Source: Coniferiporia sulphurascens (lineage: Eukaryota > Basidiomycota > Agaricomycetes > Hymenochaetales > Hymenochaetaceae). From it: 64,000 nucleotides of DNA. The stretch lies in the NCBI GenBank assembly GCA_002794785.1, contig NBBA01000005.1, positions 744,001 through 808,000 on the forward strand, in the 5' to 3' direction. The notes beneath the pieces are model-generated. The model ran no database searches and was not told the origin of the DNA. It was given only the letters and a program-made list of their open reading frames with translations. Within the stretch, counting starts at the first letter, position 1, and each line of letters opens with the position of its first letter. The position numbers were made by a program, and so were the translations under genes. This document shows, piece by piece, positions 10,894-20,936 of the stretch.

Positions 10894-11797
10894 ATGCCGT
10901 CGCGACAACCGGTGCTGGGCAGCCAGTCGGTCTACACACCCTCGCCGAATACGAAAAGCGTCAGCGTTGACCCGACGACATGCCACAATCTTTCTCTCTT
11001 CAAAGGTGTGTCTTGTACTTCCGCCCACCATGCTCTCGGCTAACATGGTTTTCTGTTCCCTCCCTACACCTCCTCCGCGCTTGTATGGCCGGTTTTGATG
11101 GCCTATGCGCGGTCGCGGTCGCCAGAGCTGATGCGAGAGTATCGAAAAGTCGATGACACCGTGATTATGCGTCTTAACCGGACAGGTGCACAGTTCCGCG
11201 ACAGGGACAGGACTATGGGAAGCCCGAGCGCAAAGAGCAACCCCGAGGAAGAGGCATGTGCATATTTCTGGAGTGATCTTGTATGTGCGTGGGTTCTCGC
11301 TTTTCTCGCGGCCTGACCGGCTGCGTCCTTTCGGTCCCGTCGTTTACGCCTGCCTCGTTGTTTCTTTCCTATACAGCGAATTGGAAGAAGAGAACCGAGA
11401 TTATTCAGTACTGTGTGGACGTTGTGGATCAGAGCATTGATAGCAAGCGGGAGGCTATTGAGAAGGAGGATCTAGGCCCGGAGGCTTTATCCCACTTAAA
11501 AAATGCTTCGTTTACGGAGGAGGTAAAAGTAAGTCCTCCATTCATAATTCGCTTGGAGGTGCTTACCTTGCCGGACTCTGCAGCGGAATCAGATACACAA
11601 TGAGCTGACAGTCGAGGCTATCATTCGACAAAGATCTCTTGATGGTAAGCAACGCGATCTCTTCTGGAATGTTTGTGGCCAGAGGTGAGACTATTGATTA
11701 CCGTGCAGCCTTCAGGAACCGGTGTAAATTCTTCGAACCCCCGCTCACGGACTCCGAGGCACGGACATGGTGGGAGAGGGCGTCAAGGGGACGCTAA
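10894..11797 (+). CDS. MIX23: MIX23 / caffeine-induced death protein 2 family
   Basis: Five exons, 10894-11005, 11126-11284, 11377-11528, 11584-11644 and 11709-11797, close to 191 codons (190 aa). Family landmarks in order: TTCHNLSLFKELMREYRKVD with DDTVIMRLNR, a cysteine before FWSDL, WKKRTEIIQYC twenty residues later, and near the end NELTVEAIIRQRSLDAFRNR followed by CKFFEPP. The four cysteines and their spacing match yeast Mix23, S. pombe Cid2 and human CCDC58. Known role of the family: a soluble intermembrane-space protein of mitochondria with disulphide bonds that supports protein import. The third exon only joins in frame if its donor is at 11285 (GTGCGT) rather than the GTATGT four bases earlier. 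The ATG at 10894 is the first in frame after the promoter. Confidence 0.9.
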
Positions 11798-12006
11798 ACA
11801 AAAGCTAATACGCATGTACATACCAAATACTACGAAAGCTGTTAATAGGAAAGTGTACAATATTCTATGCACACGGCGCCTGGGAACTGGTGCCAGAAGT
11901 CCCGCCGGGATGACGCAATGCCACAGAGAGCTTTGCATCGGCGCCTAGTGAACACGGTGGCACCGCACGTGTATCCGGTGTCCGCGCTGTGTTAACACCA
12001 TCCATC

Positions 12007-12890
12007 ATGCGCTTCCACGCCGACGACGCCCTTGCTATGCTCACAAAATTGTTGCTGGCGCCCTCCACGCTCGCGGCGGCGACGGTTTACACGGACCCCT
12101 TCTGGCTGGACCAGAACCCCCTGATGGACGAGAGATCGGTCGTGAAGGTCCCGGTGACGCTCGGCGTCATGTCTCGCTGCCCTGACGCGCTCCTCTGCGA
12201 GTCTGTGTTCGATAAGGTCCTCCCCCAGGTGGACGAAAAAGTCAATCTCACGCTCTCTTTCATCGGAAAGTGTGTACAAACTCAGTACTGATAATCGAAC
12301 TTGTAATTTACACGGAACATTCTCAGGATTGACGAATCGGAGCCTGACTTCGGTGTGACGTGCATGCACGGGGCCATCGAGTGTGCGGGTAATGTACAGG
12401 AGTTGTGCGCTGCAAAGTACCTCGATCAAAAATTGTGGTGGGCATACGTCAAGTGCCTGAACTTCAACGGGCGCGGAAGGGTTGGCGACTCGGATATTGC
12501 GTTGAAATGTGCGGACACGGCCAAATTTGACTGGATAGAGAGTGGAGTGGGAGTATGTGCGGGTGAGGACGGGTCAGGCAAGGGCGAGGAAGGCGTCAAG
12601 TTGCTGCAGGAAAGCGTGAAGCGAACTGCGGAGTTAGGTATAACGTGAGCTCTAACTTTCTCGGTGCGAACGAGAACTAACGCAGAGCCGTGTCCAGAAA
12701 AAGCTGCACGGTCCTGATAAATAACAAACAAGTCTGCATTCACGACGGCTCATGGAAGGAGTGTGAGGTATGAGGTATCTTCTACTGATATTGAAGTGCT
12801 CGTCGCTCACAAATGTGGTAGGATGGACATGCTCCGGAGGACTTCGTCCGACAGATTAACGACGAATACGACAGGCTCAATATGGCCTAA
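12007..12890 (+). CDS. GILT-family lysosomal/secreted thiol reductase
   Basis: Exons 12007-12269, 12327-12644, 12698-12767 and 12822-12890 close to 240 codons (239 aa). A hydrophobic N-terminal segment (MLTKLLLAPSTLAAAT; a second in-frame ATG at 12037 gives a cleaner signal peptide) indicates entry to the secretory path. VPVTLGVMSRCPDALLCESV is the active-site region and CMHGAIECAGNVQELC fits the GILT signature C-x-H-G-x2-E-C-x2-N-x4-C. The C-terminal part has KSCTVLINNKQVC and a WKECEDGH segment. GILT enzymes reduce disulphides at low pH in lysosome-like compartments. Oddity: the usual CXXC is CPDA here, with the next cysteine three residues further on, so redox activity is uncertain. Tandem with MIX23, 209 bases downstream of its stop. 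Confidence 0.9.
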
Positions 12891-13006
12891 TTCCTCGCGT
12901 GTTGAATTGTTAACCAGTTCATTCCGCGCCGCAATCATACACCTCCATTGATACCACTACTTTTGTGCCCCTCGATTACGTAGTACGTAGGCCGTGCTCA
13001 ACCACT

Positions 13007-13412
13007 CTATGACCCCAGCAGTAGTTCGTATATGATCACTCCGACATTGACAAATATTAATGGCACTGCAGAACGTTAATGTTGTCTGTTCTGTAACTAA
13101 TTTATACTCTGAGTGGACACACCTCTCATCAAAGTTCTTACTGCGCCAATCAAGTTTACAAGCTTGACTTTCACGCCGACGTCCTGCTGCGACCCTGTCA
13201 TCCCAGAATACGGGTCGTACGGCTGGGAAAACGTTTGTTGCTGAGCCATATGCTGGGCCTGCGATGTCCAGCCAACTGGGAGGAACGTTAATTATAGCAG
13301 AAGATGAGCAGCAGCCAAACATACTTCTAGCAAGGAAGCGCTCTTCGTTCAGGATGGCCATGGCGTTTACGAGAAGCAGGCCCACGTAGAGTATCGTACC
13401 GATTGTGATCAT
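13007..13412 (-). CDS. YOS1: YOS1-like ER-Golgi transport protein
   Basis: Three small exons, 13412-13325, 13275-13123 and 13065-13007, close to exactly 100 codons (99 aa). The protein reads MITIGTILYVGLLLVNAMAI then LNEERFLARIGW, a short Gln/Ser-rich loop, DVGVKVKLVNLIGAVRTLMR and a second hydrophobic segment VPLIFVNVGVIIYELLLGS. The NEERFL(A/R)R motif after the first membrane helix and VKxxLxxLIxxVRTLMRxPLI before the second define the Yos1 family (human IER3IP1/YIF1-interacting type). Yos1 is an integral membrane protein of COPII traffic that works with Yip1-Yif1. Each exon alone is too short to stand out; the junctions restore the family consensus (A|TT giving RIGW, G|TG giving RVPLI). 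Convergent with the GILT gene and divergent from uL22m. Confidence 0.92.
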
Positions 13413-13659
13413 AGTGAATAGTATGAAAGAGATACGTAGAGAACACGGAGAGATAAGGAAGGGCCAAGTAAATAAAAGTAGAATACGTGAGGAAGGGTGT
13501 GCGCGCTGCGCGCTGCGTGTCGTAGACGTGGACGTGGTAGAGGCTGGCTTCGGGTGCGCGTGTGACCGTCATGCAGGTCACGCAGTTACGCACTCAGTTG
13601 TGTGACCTCGCTTCCGGGGTCTGCGAGTTTCTGCTGTCTTTTCCGGTGCTCTATTCTCG
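13413..13659. promoter_or_regulatory. Short divergent promoter between YOS1 and uL22m
   Basis: Only 247 bases lie between two start codons that point away from each other. Both core promoters and leaders must share this space, so the two genes may be co-expressed. No named motif recognised. Confidence 0.5.
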
Positions 13660-14690
13660 ATGCAGTCGGTCGCTAGCGGGCTGAGAGCTGGTACGTGTAA
13701 GAACTACTGAACATTGAAGGGTTATTGATGCTATTTGCAGCTTCGCGCAGACAGGCGCGCAATTCTCTGTTGCAGCTGCAGCCGCACCAGGTCGCCTCGA
13801 CTTCACGCGCGACCATCCAGTGGGACTCGCGTCGCTCGTACGTCCTTGCCCTGTGTTATATACGGGTCGATGTAAACTCATTGCTGAAACTTCCATTAGT
13901 GCATGGACACCTATGGACTGGTTCCGCAAGACGCTGACTCCGCAGGTGCGCGAGAAGGACAGTGAGAAAGAAATCGAGCTCGCCCGAGAGAAAGCGAAGG
14001 AGACGGGCGAGGCGAGCGTGTTTGAGTACGAGGATGTGAGCACTGCCGAGCTCGGAGGAGACAAGGCGGCTGCTTCGAGAGTGCCAGGCGCGGGTGCGAA
14101 GAAGGCGGTCGAGGTGCGTTTCTTGTGTCGCTGAAAATTCACTATCCTAATGTTTTATGCTCACTTTCGCCAACAGCACCGCGGCGCTACCAAGACATTT
14201 AAGATATCCCATCGCAAGCTCAACAAGCTGGGCCAGCAGATCGCAGGGAAGCCCATTGACTCGGCCATCCTGCAGATGATGTTCAGCGAGAAACGCGCCT
14301 CGAAGCGAATTAAGAGCATGCTTGCGCACGCGAAGGGAAGTGCTATAGCGAGGGGTATGGATGAAGAAAGACTTGTCGTCTGTACGTATTTTTACTTCGC
14401 ACTCTTCCTTGGTTCTGACTGTTCGCTTTTTTTCTCCCTCCCCAGCCGAAGCTTGGGTAAACAAGGGGCCAGGCGGGAAAATGGCAAAACGGCTCGAGAT
14501 TAAGGGTCGCGGGAAGATGGGCGTCCGTACAAAGTACACCGCAAAGATGGTTGTTACTCTTCGTGAAGGATTGACGATAGAGGAGAAGAAGCAGAAGGAT
14601 CGTGAGGCGCGTCTGAAGAAGATTGTTTCGTCGGGCCTGGTGAGAGAGGATGTTCCCCTCAGAAACGCTAGCTCGCAATGGGCGTGGTAG
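13660..14690 (+). CDS. MRPL22: Mitochondrial large-subunit ribosomal protein uL22m
   Basis: Exons 13660-13690, 13741-13837, 13900-14113, 14177-14381 and 14446-14690 close to 264 codons (263 aa). The first 60 residues are rich in Arg, Ser and Gln with almost no acidic residues, as expected of a mitochondrial presequence. A linker with [19 protein letters not shown] follows. The uL22 domain (from about residue 115) includes [39 protein letters not shown] and the C-terminal strand region [20 protein letters not shown]. The protein lines the exit tunnel of the mitochondrial ribosome. The length is typical of fungal mitochondrial L22. Tandem with OST1 216 bases downstream. Confidence 0.88.
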
Positions 14691-14906
14691 ACAGAACTAC
14701 TAGAAATTACTGGCTCAAATCTACGTTACCTGCAAAATTTATAACGTTAATTCTGGACTTTGCCTGAAGTTAAAGATAGTAGAATCTAAATTTAGGCCTT
14801 CCAAATTTGGAACACGCAGTTCCACGTCACGTCGCAAGCTCAGTGCGGTTTCAAGCCTCAATCACCTCTCCACAAACGCGTACGTTCGTGGACGACGTGC
14901 GCAACG

Positions 14907-16674
14907 ATGGTCGCCATACACCGACAGCTTTTTTCTCTGTTCTCACTAATATGCACGCTCGTCGTATTTGTCGCCGCTGACCACTCCTTTGAAAACACTG
15001 CCATCGTGCGTACGGTCGAGCTCGCTGGCTCGCTCGTGCATGTCCGCACGACGTTTGCCGCTAAGGCGCTCGAAACTGGCTCGATGATTTACTCGTTTGC
15101 GCTCGGGCGAGAAGACGCGGAGAAGACGAGCTTCCTTGAAGCGCGTCTGAAGGGCGAGCAGCAACCGCTCGAGCTCCAGCACTTCGGCTTCAACGCACAA
15201 ACGTGCGTGTCCTTGTCCTGCCTGTTACTGATATATGTAGTAACGATAACTTGTGCAACTGCAGGAATACCTACTTGTACGCTGTGGTACTCCCGAATAG
15301 ACTGAGGAAAGATGAGGCCATTACCATAGAGCTGGAGTCCGTGCAAACACACGCGACGTACCCTTGGCCTGCAGCTATTGGACAGAGTGAAGCAATGTCT
15401 CTTAAGTACGAAACAGACTTGTTTGTCCTCAGTCCGTACCCCACGTCTGTCCAACGTACGAAAATTAGGTGCGCCTTTATTCGAAGTTGATAGTAGTTAC
15501 TCCACACTAAGTTTACCTCATCATCAGAGCGCCTAACCCGAAGATCAACTCGTACACAGAGCCAACAAATGTAGAAGCCTTCACTCTCGATGCACCAGCT
15601 ACGAAGTCCAGTGCGACTATCACCTACGGCCCCTTCAACAACATCCCAGCTTCCGTGTCGGCCGACTTCACTGGAAACACACAGCAGCGCGTCACGGTTC
15701 ACTACAAGCACGAACTACCGGTAATGCAGATATCCAAGATGAAACGCGCAGCGGAGATCAGCCATTGGGGCGCGAATGTGAACATCCAGGACGATATCTG
15801 GCTGCACAATGCTGGTCCTGAGTATGTTTGACTTCAGAATTAACTGAAATTGAAAGTTCGGCTGAACAGTTCGATAGATTAAAAGGCCACTTCTCGCGTC
15901 TTGAGCACCAGCAGCAGGCATACAGCAACCGTCCTTCGGGTCATGTGCTGCGCGCCCTCTCCCTCCACCTTCCGCCAGGTGCCCGTGACGTCTACTACAC
16001 CGATATCGTTGGCAACGTCTCGACATCGCAGCTGCGCACGTCTCCTTCCGTCCCCAAAGGCTCGAAGGCAAAGCAGTCAACCTATCTGGAAGTTCGCCCG
16101 CGTTACCCCTTGATGGGCGGATGGAACTACAGCTTCACGCTTGGGTGGGACGCTCCGCTGGCCGACTGGGCAGCGTACGACAAGCGTGACGGACGCTATG
16201 TTGTGGCCGTGCCCATCTTGACCCAGTTCCCTGACACTGTTGTTGAGGAGGCCGAGGTGAAGATAATTTTGCCAGAGGGCGCGATGTAAGTTCCGCCTTC
16301 GAGGTATAAAACATATTATACTAATTCGTCATTGATAGTGACATTGAAGTTTACCCTCCATACGCTCCGTTGTCGACCAAGAAGTCAGTCCACTCGACCT
16401 ATTTGGACACAAAGGGCCGACCGGCTGTTTCGTTTTACTACAAGAACTTAACAGACAGGCATGCGGGATACATCTACGTAAGCCTATAAGTCGTCGAATA
16501 TTAATGTCATTTATTGACCGTCCCGGATTGCCGGTGCAACAGGTGGCTTACAAGGTTCCCCTCTCGGAGCAACTGAGGAAGCCAGTGACAGTAGCAGCCG
16601 TATTCTTCGGCCTGTTCGTACTCTCTTCCGCGGCGAGAAGGGTGGACATGAAGATCCGCAACAAAAAGTATTAA
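14907..16674 (+). CDS. OST1: Oligosaccharyltransferase subunit OST1 (ribophorin I)
   Basis: Six exons, 14907-15202, 15265-15468, 15528-15821, 15878-16285, 16339-16477 and 16543-16674, close to 491 codons (490 aa), close to the yeast protein. A signal peptide (MVAIHRQLFSLFSLICTLVV) precedes FENTAIVRTVELAGSLVHVR. Further family landmarks are YGPFNNIPASVSADF, HYKHELPVMQISKMKRAAEI with SHWG, LKGHFSRLEHQQQ and YPLMGGWNYSFTLGWD. A single membrane helix near the C-terminus (VTVAAVFFGLFVLSSAA) ends in a short lysine-rich cytosolic tail. The subunit sits in the ER membrane and helps transfer the N-glycan to nascent chains. The ATG at 14907 directly starts the signal peptide. Confidence 0.96.
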
Positions 16675-16967
16675 TCGCTGATCGCTTTGTAGTCGATATT
16701 TATGCGCAATCGGACATATAAAAGCTGGCCCTGATTTGAGCGAGCGCGAGCGACACCTATGACATTGCAAATGAAGGCTGAAAAAGCGGCAAGGCAAACT
16801 GGTAATACAGATATGGTAAACAGAGAGTTATCGTGATTTATCGTTAAGGTCTATCCGTCCTCGCTATGAAACTATGCAACGTCACGAAATTGCATCCTTC
16901 GGGAGCGGGGATACTGACAGTCAATTGTATGTCAGGGGCCCTCTTCATTAAACACTATTGAAACTGC

Positions 16968-17578
16968 TTACTCGTCCAACGACGTGTACACGCTTCTCAT
17001 GCCATTCCTTGCCTGGCATTTAAAGTATATGCCTTTATTTGAGCGCTGACCGAGGTTGAAATGAAGTTTCGACCCGCGCCAGTGAAACGTGCCATCCACG
17101 CCCTCGGCCTTATCGCTGAGCTCGAGCTTCAACGGCGCCGGGTGCGGGCGGCCCGCCAAGTCGACGCCGGTCACGTTCAGCACGTTCACGTGCATGATGG
17201 ATGTCATGTTCGTCGGCTGCCATAGTTTCTGCTGGTTGATGAAGAAGAGCGGAGGCTGGCTGTTCTCGACGACCACCGCGGGACCGGGATGGCCTAGGAT
17301 TTTAACAAGCCGGTTAGTAACAGGATCGCTCGAGTTCTCTTCCTACAGTAAGGGCACTACTCGCCTTTTTTCGCTGCGACGCTCAGGAACTTCGCCCTGT
17401 ATTTCTGGTGGCTAATCCCGCCCTCGACAGCCTCAATGGGGGTCGATCCGGGAACAAGGGTGCCGATCGCCGCCTGCGGGCGCGTCCAAAAGCCGCCGTC
17501 CCAGCTCGGAATCCCTAACGCCTGCTCGGAGACGAGCACCAGAAAAGCTGCAAGCAGCCACAATGTGTATGCAGCCAT
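16968..17578 (-). CDS. Orphan small secreted protein, 179 aa
   Basis: Two exons, 17578-17365 and 17293-16968, close to 180 codons only if the 71-base intron uses a GC donor (AAAAAAG|GCGAGT). It has a perfect TACTAAC branch site and a TAG acceptor. The N-terminus (MAAYTLWLLAAFLVLVSEQA, then LG) is a clear signal peptide. The mature part has two N-glycosylation sequons (NMT and NVT), a single cysteine near the C-terminus and no domain I recognise. It contains FFINQQKLWQPTNMTSI and HWRGSKLHFNLGQ, which have the look of a compact beta-sheet protein. Probably an extracellular or cell-wall protein; effector-like roles are only speculation. Confidence 0.75.
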
Positions 17579-18335
17579 GGGCAGACTCAGCGCGGAAGAA
17601 TGGAACTTGGTTGCGTCGGGTGCGGGTGCCCTGAACTTGGGGGGGACTGCTATAAAGCCCTTCCTCGCCGAAAGGCAGACGTGGAGGATGACGCAGGAAA
17701 GGAGACACGATTCCCCGTGTGCGGAGCATTAAATACCATCGGATTGTTGATTATACTACCCCTATGTCCTCGGCGGACATTCGGTGTAGCAAGTCGCATT
17801 TTGTACCGGGGCGCTGAATTTTCGCCGTTTTTGCGGATACGAGGGGCCCTCTGAGTTGGCATCATGATTGAGCATCCGCGCTTCGCCACAACTCGTGCGC
17901 CGATCATCCCGTCACGTGTATTAGATCATTATGTAATTCCAGCCAGAGTTATCCACGTTGACACGCATAAAACTGTGTACTATGATCGTGCTTACAAGCG
18001 CATCTACGAGACCCGAGGCATATGCATCATCTAGCCCAGGGAGTCCAGGGATATAAGGCCACAAAAACATAATATCGCATTTGCAACCGACAGAGTGTAT
18101 CCAACATGGCTTGCATAAAGTACAATTGTGACTGGACTAATCTAAAAAACGGAGGCGCCTCCGTCTCGTGGTCTATTTGAGTAATGACCAACCCGGTATA
18201 GTATGGAAAAAGTAAAAGAAATGGGAACGGAAAGTAGACCAAGGAACGGAAAAAGAAAGGTACAACACGATGACGATCAGCAGATATCCCTGATCCCTGA
18301 ATGACAAGAAAGGAAATGGGGAAACATGAGGAAAA
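17579..18335. other. Intergenic, secreted-protein promoter and RRN3 3' flank
   Basis: Both flanking genes run on the minus strand, so the promoter of the secreted protein and the 3' end of RRN3 lie here. A CACGTG is present at 17913. No other open frame or RNA gene is supported. Confidence 0.5.
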
Positions 18336-20936
18336 TCACGCGATGGTGACTTGCTGAGGCCTGGCAGGGCTTATGCTCATCCCGCCGAACGACTTGCCAA
18401 GGCCATCATCCGCGTTGTCGACGAAACTCGTCGGACCAGGCATGTACAGGTCTTCATCCTCCGAGTCATGTACGCTGTTACTGTCTTGGTCTTCTCCACT
18501 ATCGTTGTCGTCATCATCATCTTCGTCTTCACTGTCGTCAATTGCAACGGATGTCCATTCGCGATAGATGCCATCGATATACACACACGAACGTGGAAGC
18601 TTGAATGGGTCGAAGGGGAAGAATGTCGTGAGGTCCGCGTCAAACGACCGGCTCATCGCCGTGGTGAACACGCCCGCACTGCGTCGATTCTTCGCGTCCG
18701 GTGAGTATTCCGAACGCTTGTTCGCCTCGAGGACGGAGAAGCAGTATATAAACCCGACGCGCTGCGCTACGCGCGCAAACTGCTGGACGACGTTCGACGA
18801 GCAGACCTTTCGGAAGTTTAGAAACAAAACACAAACGATATCATATGGGACAACAACATACCTTGAGAGGATTTAATGGCGAGTTGACGACACGCTGCAT
18901 GACATTAAGCTGCGGCATCCAAGCGCGGTGCGCCGCACTTCCATTACTTGCCGCGGGACCCCCAAGCTCATCTGCATCGACCTCGTTCTCATCGTGTTGC
19001 AAAAGGTCCCGCCAGCGAAAGCAGAAGATCAAGAATACCGCCTGCGCCGCAGCATAGAACACCGCGTGCTGTTCAGTGCTTTGCTGGCCCTGACTCAGAC
19101 TCTGTCCTACGCGGCCACCTGTAAGTGGTGTCCGTTGTTGCGCATATGCATCGAACTCGTCCAGATGTGTCTCGAGGAATTGGCAAAGTACACGTACAAC
19201 CATTTGCGTTTCCTCACGTGCGACAAAGGCGGCACGACTGACGTAAGATGCGACATAGCTCGCCGCTGCCGCACGGGTAACGACGGGCTGTTCAGGTTCT
19301 AGCAGAGCGGCAGAGACGACCGTTCCCAAGAAGCGATCCCGGAATTGCGTATCTAAAGAGGAATACCAAAAAACAAGAAATTGTGTGTAGCGAGACTTAA
19401 ACGTGCGCAAGATTGTACGCTCGAATATGGAGAGGAGGGCGTGAAAATGTGATTCAGCAAGTTCTCGTTTCTGAGCAGCAGAATGAGTGAGAAATGCAGA
19501 GGTTGGCAGAGGTGTATTATTAACAGATGAAGCATCAACAAGTGCTGGTGAGGCTTTTGAGTCATCCGAAGGTGAAGTGAAAGCCGTGTGCAGTTGGGCA
19601 AGGTGCTTGAAGATAACTTCGAGTATGCTATCGAGCTTGGAAATCATGTCTCGTACGCGCTTAACGTCCATATGTACCTCCTTTTTCGCATTGAGATCAT
19701 CGTCGCTTTCCGCGTCGGAAGACAGATCGCTGAGTCCACCTTCATCGTCTTCGCCTTCCGAATCAGACCCAGACACATCTCCTTCCTGGCCGATCAAAGT
19801 GTCGAAGACGTCAAGATGAAATATCTCCTCTGCCTCGTCGTCTGTCCCTTCCGCCTCGAGTTCTTCGAGTTCAACCTGTATCTCAACCTATATGCACGTG
19901 AGAATCGAGGGAAAAAAGGAAGCACATTTTTCTATTACTCACATCGATTTGGATAGTTCTATCTACAATCAACCCAAGGATACGGTCCCATAGTTCCGGG
20001 CAATAATCAGACAATTGTAGGAGATTGCGAATGTATGTTACATGCTCCGCCTGACTTTGTCGCTTATGGGGGAAATTTCGTGAGAGGAGGGGAAAGAGAG
20101 GAGTAGGGAGTGTTGGGATGAGTGCAAGCAGCTGTGAGACTAAGCTGTGCACACGATCATACACCATACGTCGCGTGAGTGGTGCGGCAGAGCCCTCGGC
20201 AAACCCTGTGTCAAGTGCTGTGCGTGCCGAGTCTGTATAATACTATGTAAAAGATGGTGGGAAAAATGATGAATGCAAAGAGGCTCACGATATGTCAAGT
20301 TCTGAGCCGCACGTTCCAGGACGAGCATGAGATATTCGGGTCGCGCGGAGACAAGCATTCCGATGAACGAGATGTACGTCTTTACAAAGACGGCATCCAT
20401 AATTGTCCAGGGCATGCCGACGATAGCGTCGACAAGGGTGGAATGTGTACGATCCAGTTTGCTCACGACGTGCGCAAGAGCAGTAAGGTATGTGCGCAAT
20501 TGTTGCGCGTGAGCCATCATAGACTGCTGCTGCTTCTGGGCAGAATCCGGATTAAATTGGCGCACAAGGTCATCATAGTGCTCAGATACGCCCTACCCGC
20601 CGCAGGCATCAGCGCGTGTGTGAAGGGGAATAGAGCTAAAAGACGCACCTGCGCCTTTTGCATAAGCGCATTGTCAATAAATGCGAGATACATGTCCCGC
20701 CTGTATTTCTCATCTCTCCTCACCCTGGAGTTTGACGCAATCGGACGAGCTGCGAGATCCTTCAAGTCCTTTGCTATGCTCGAACTCGGTGTCGAGAAGG
20801 ACGATGCAGGAGAGGAATTGCGAAACTGGTCGAAGACCGCCGTTGTTTTTGGTTCCATCTGACGAATGTATTGCAGCTGCGGGCCAGCCTTGGGAGGCCG
20901 CTGGTTGTACTGGGATAGCCGTGAGTGGGGATCCAT
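18336..20936 (-). CDS. RRN3: RNA polymerase I initiation factor RRN3 (TIF-IA)
   Basis: Five exons, 20936-20649, 20580-20289, 20232-19943, 19887-18862 and 18806-18336, close to 789 codons (788 aa). Family landmarks: RRDMYLAFIDNALMQKA, FVKTYISFIGMLVSARPEYL, YDRVHSLVSQLLALIPTLP, SRYTQFLVFWYSSLD, AAASYVASYVSRAAFV and NPLKVCSSNVVQQFARVAQR. Rrn3 binds the Pol I stalk and recruits the polymerase to rDNA promoters under nutrient (TOR) control. It is longer than the yeast protein (627 aa), mainly through a Glu/Asp/Ser loop (about residues 305-350) and a second Asp/Glu run near the C-terminus. The acidic loop is known to be phosphorylated in homologues. The first true ATG is at 20936; upstream codons in frame are not ATG. 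Confidence 0.96.
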
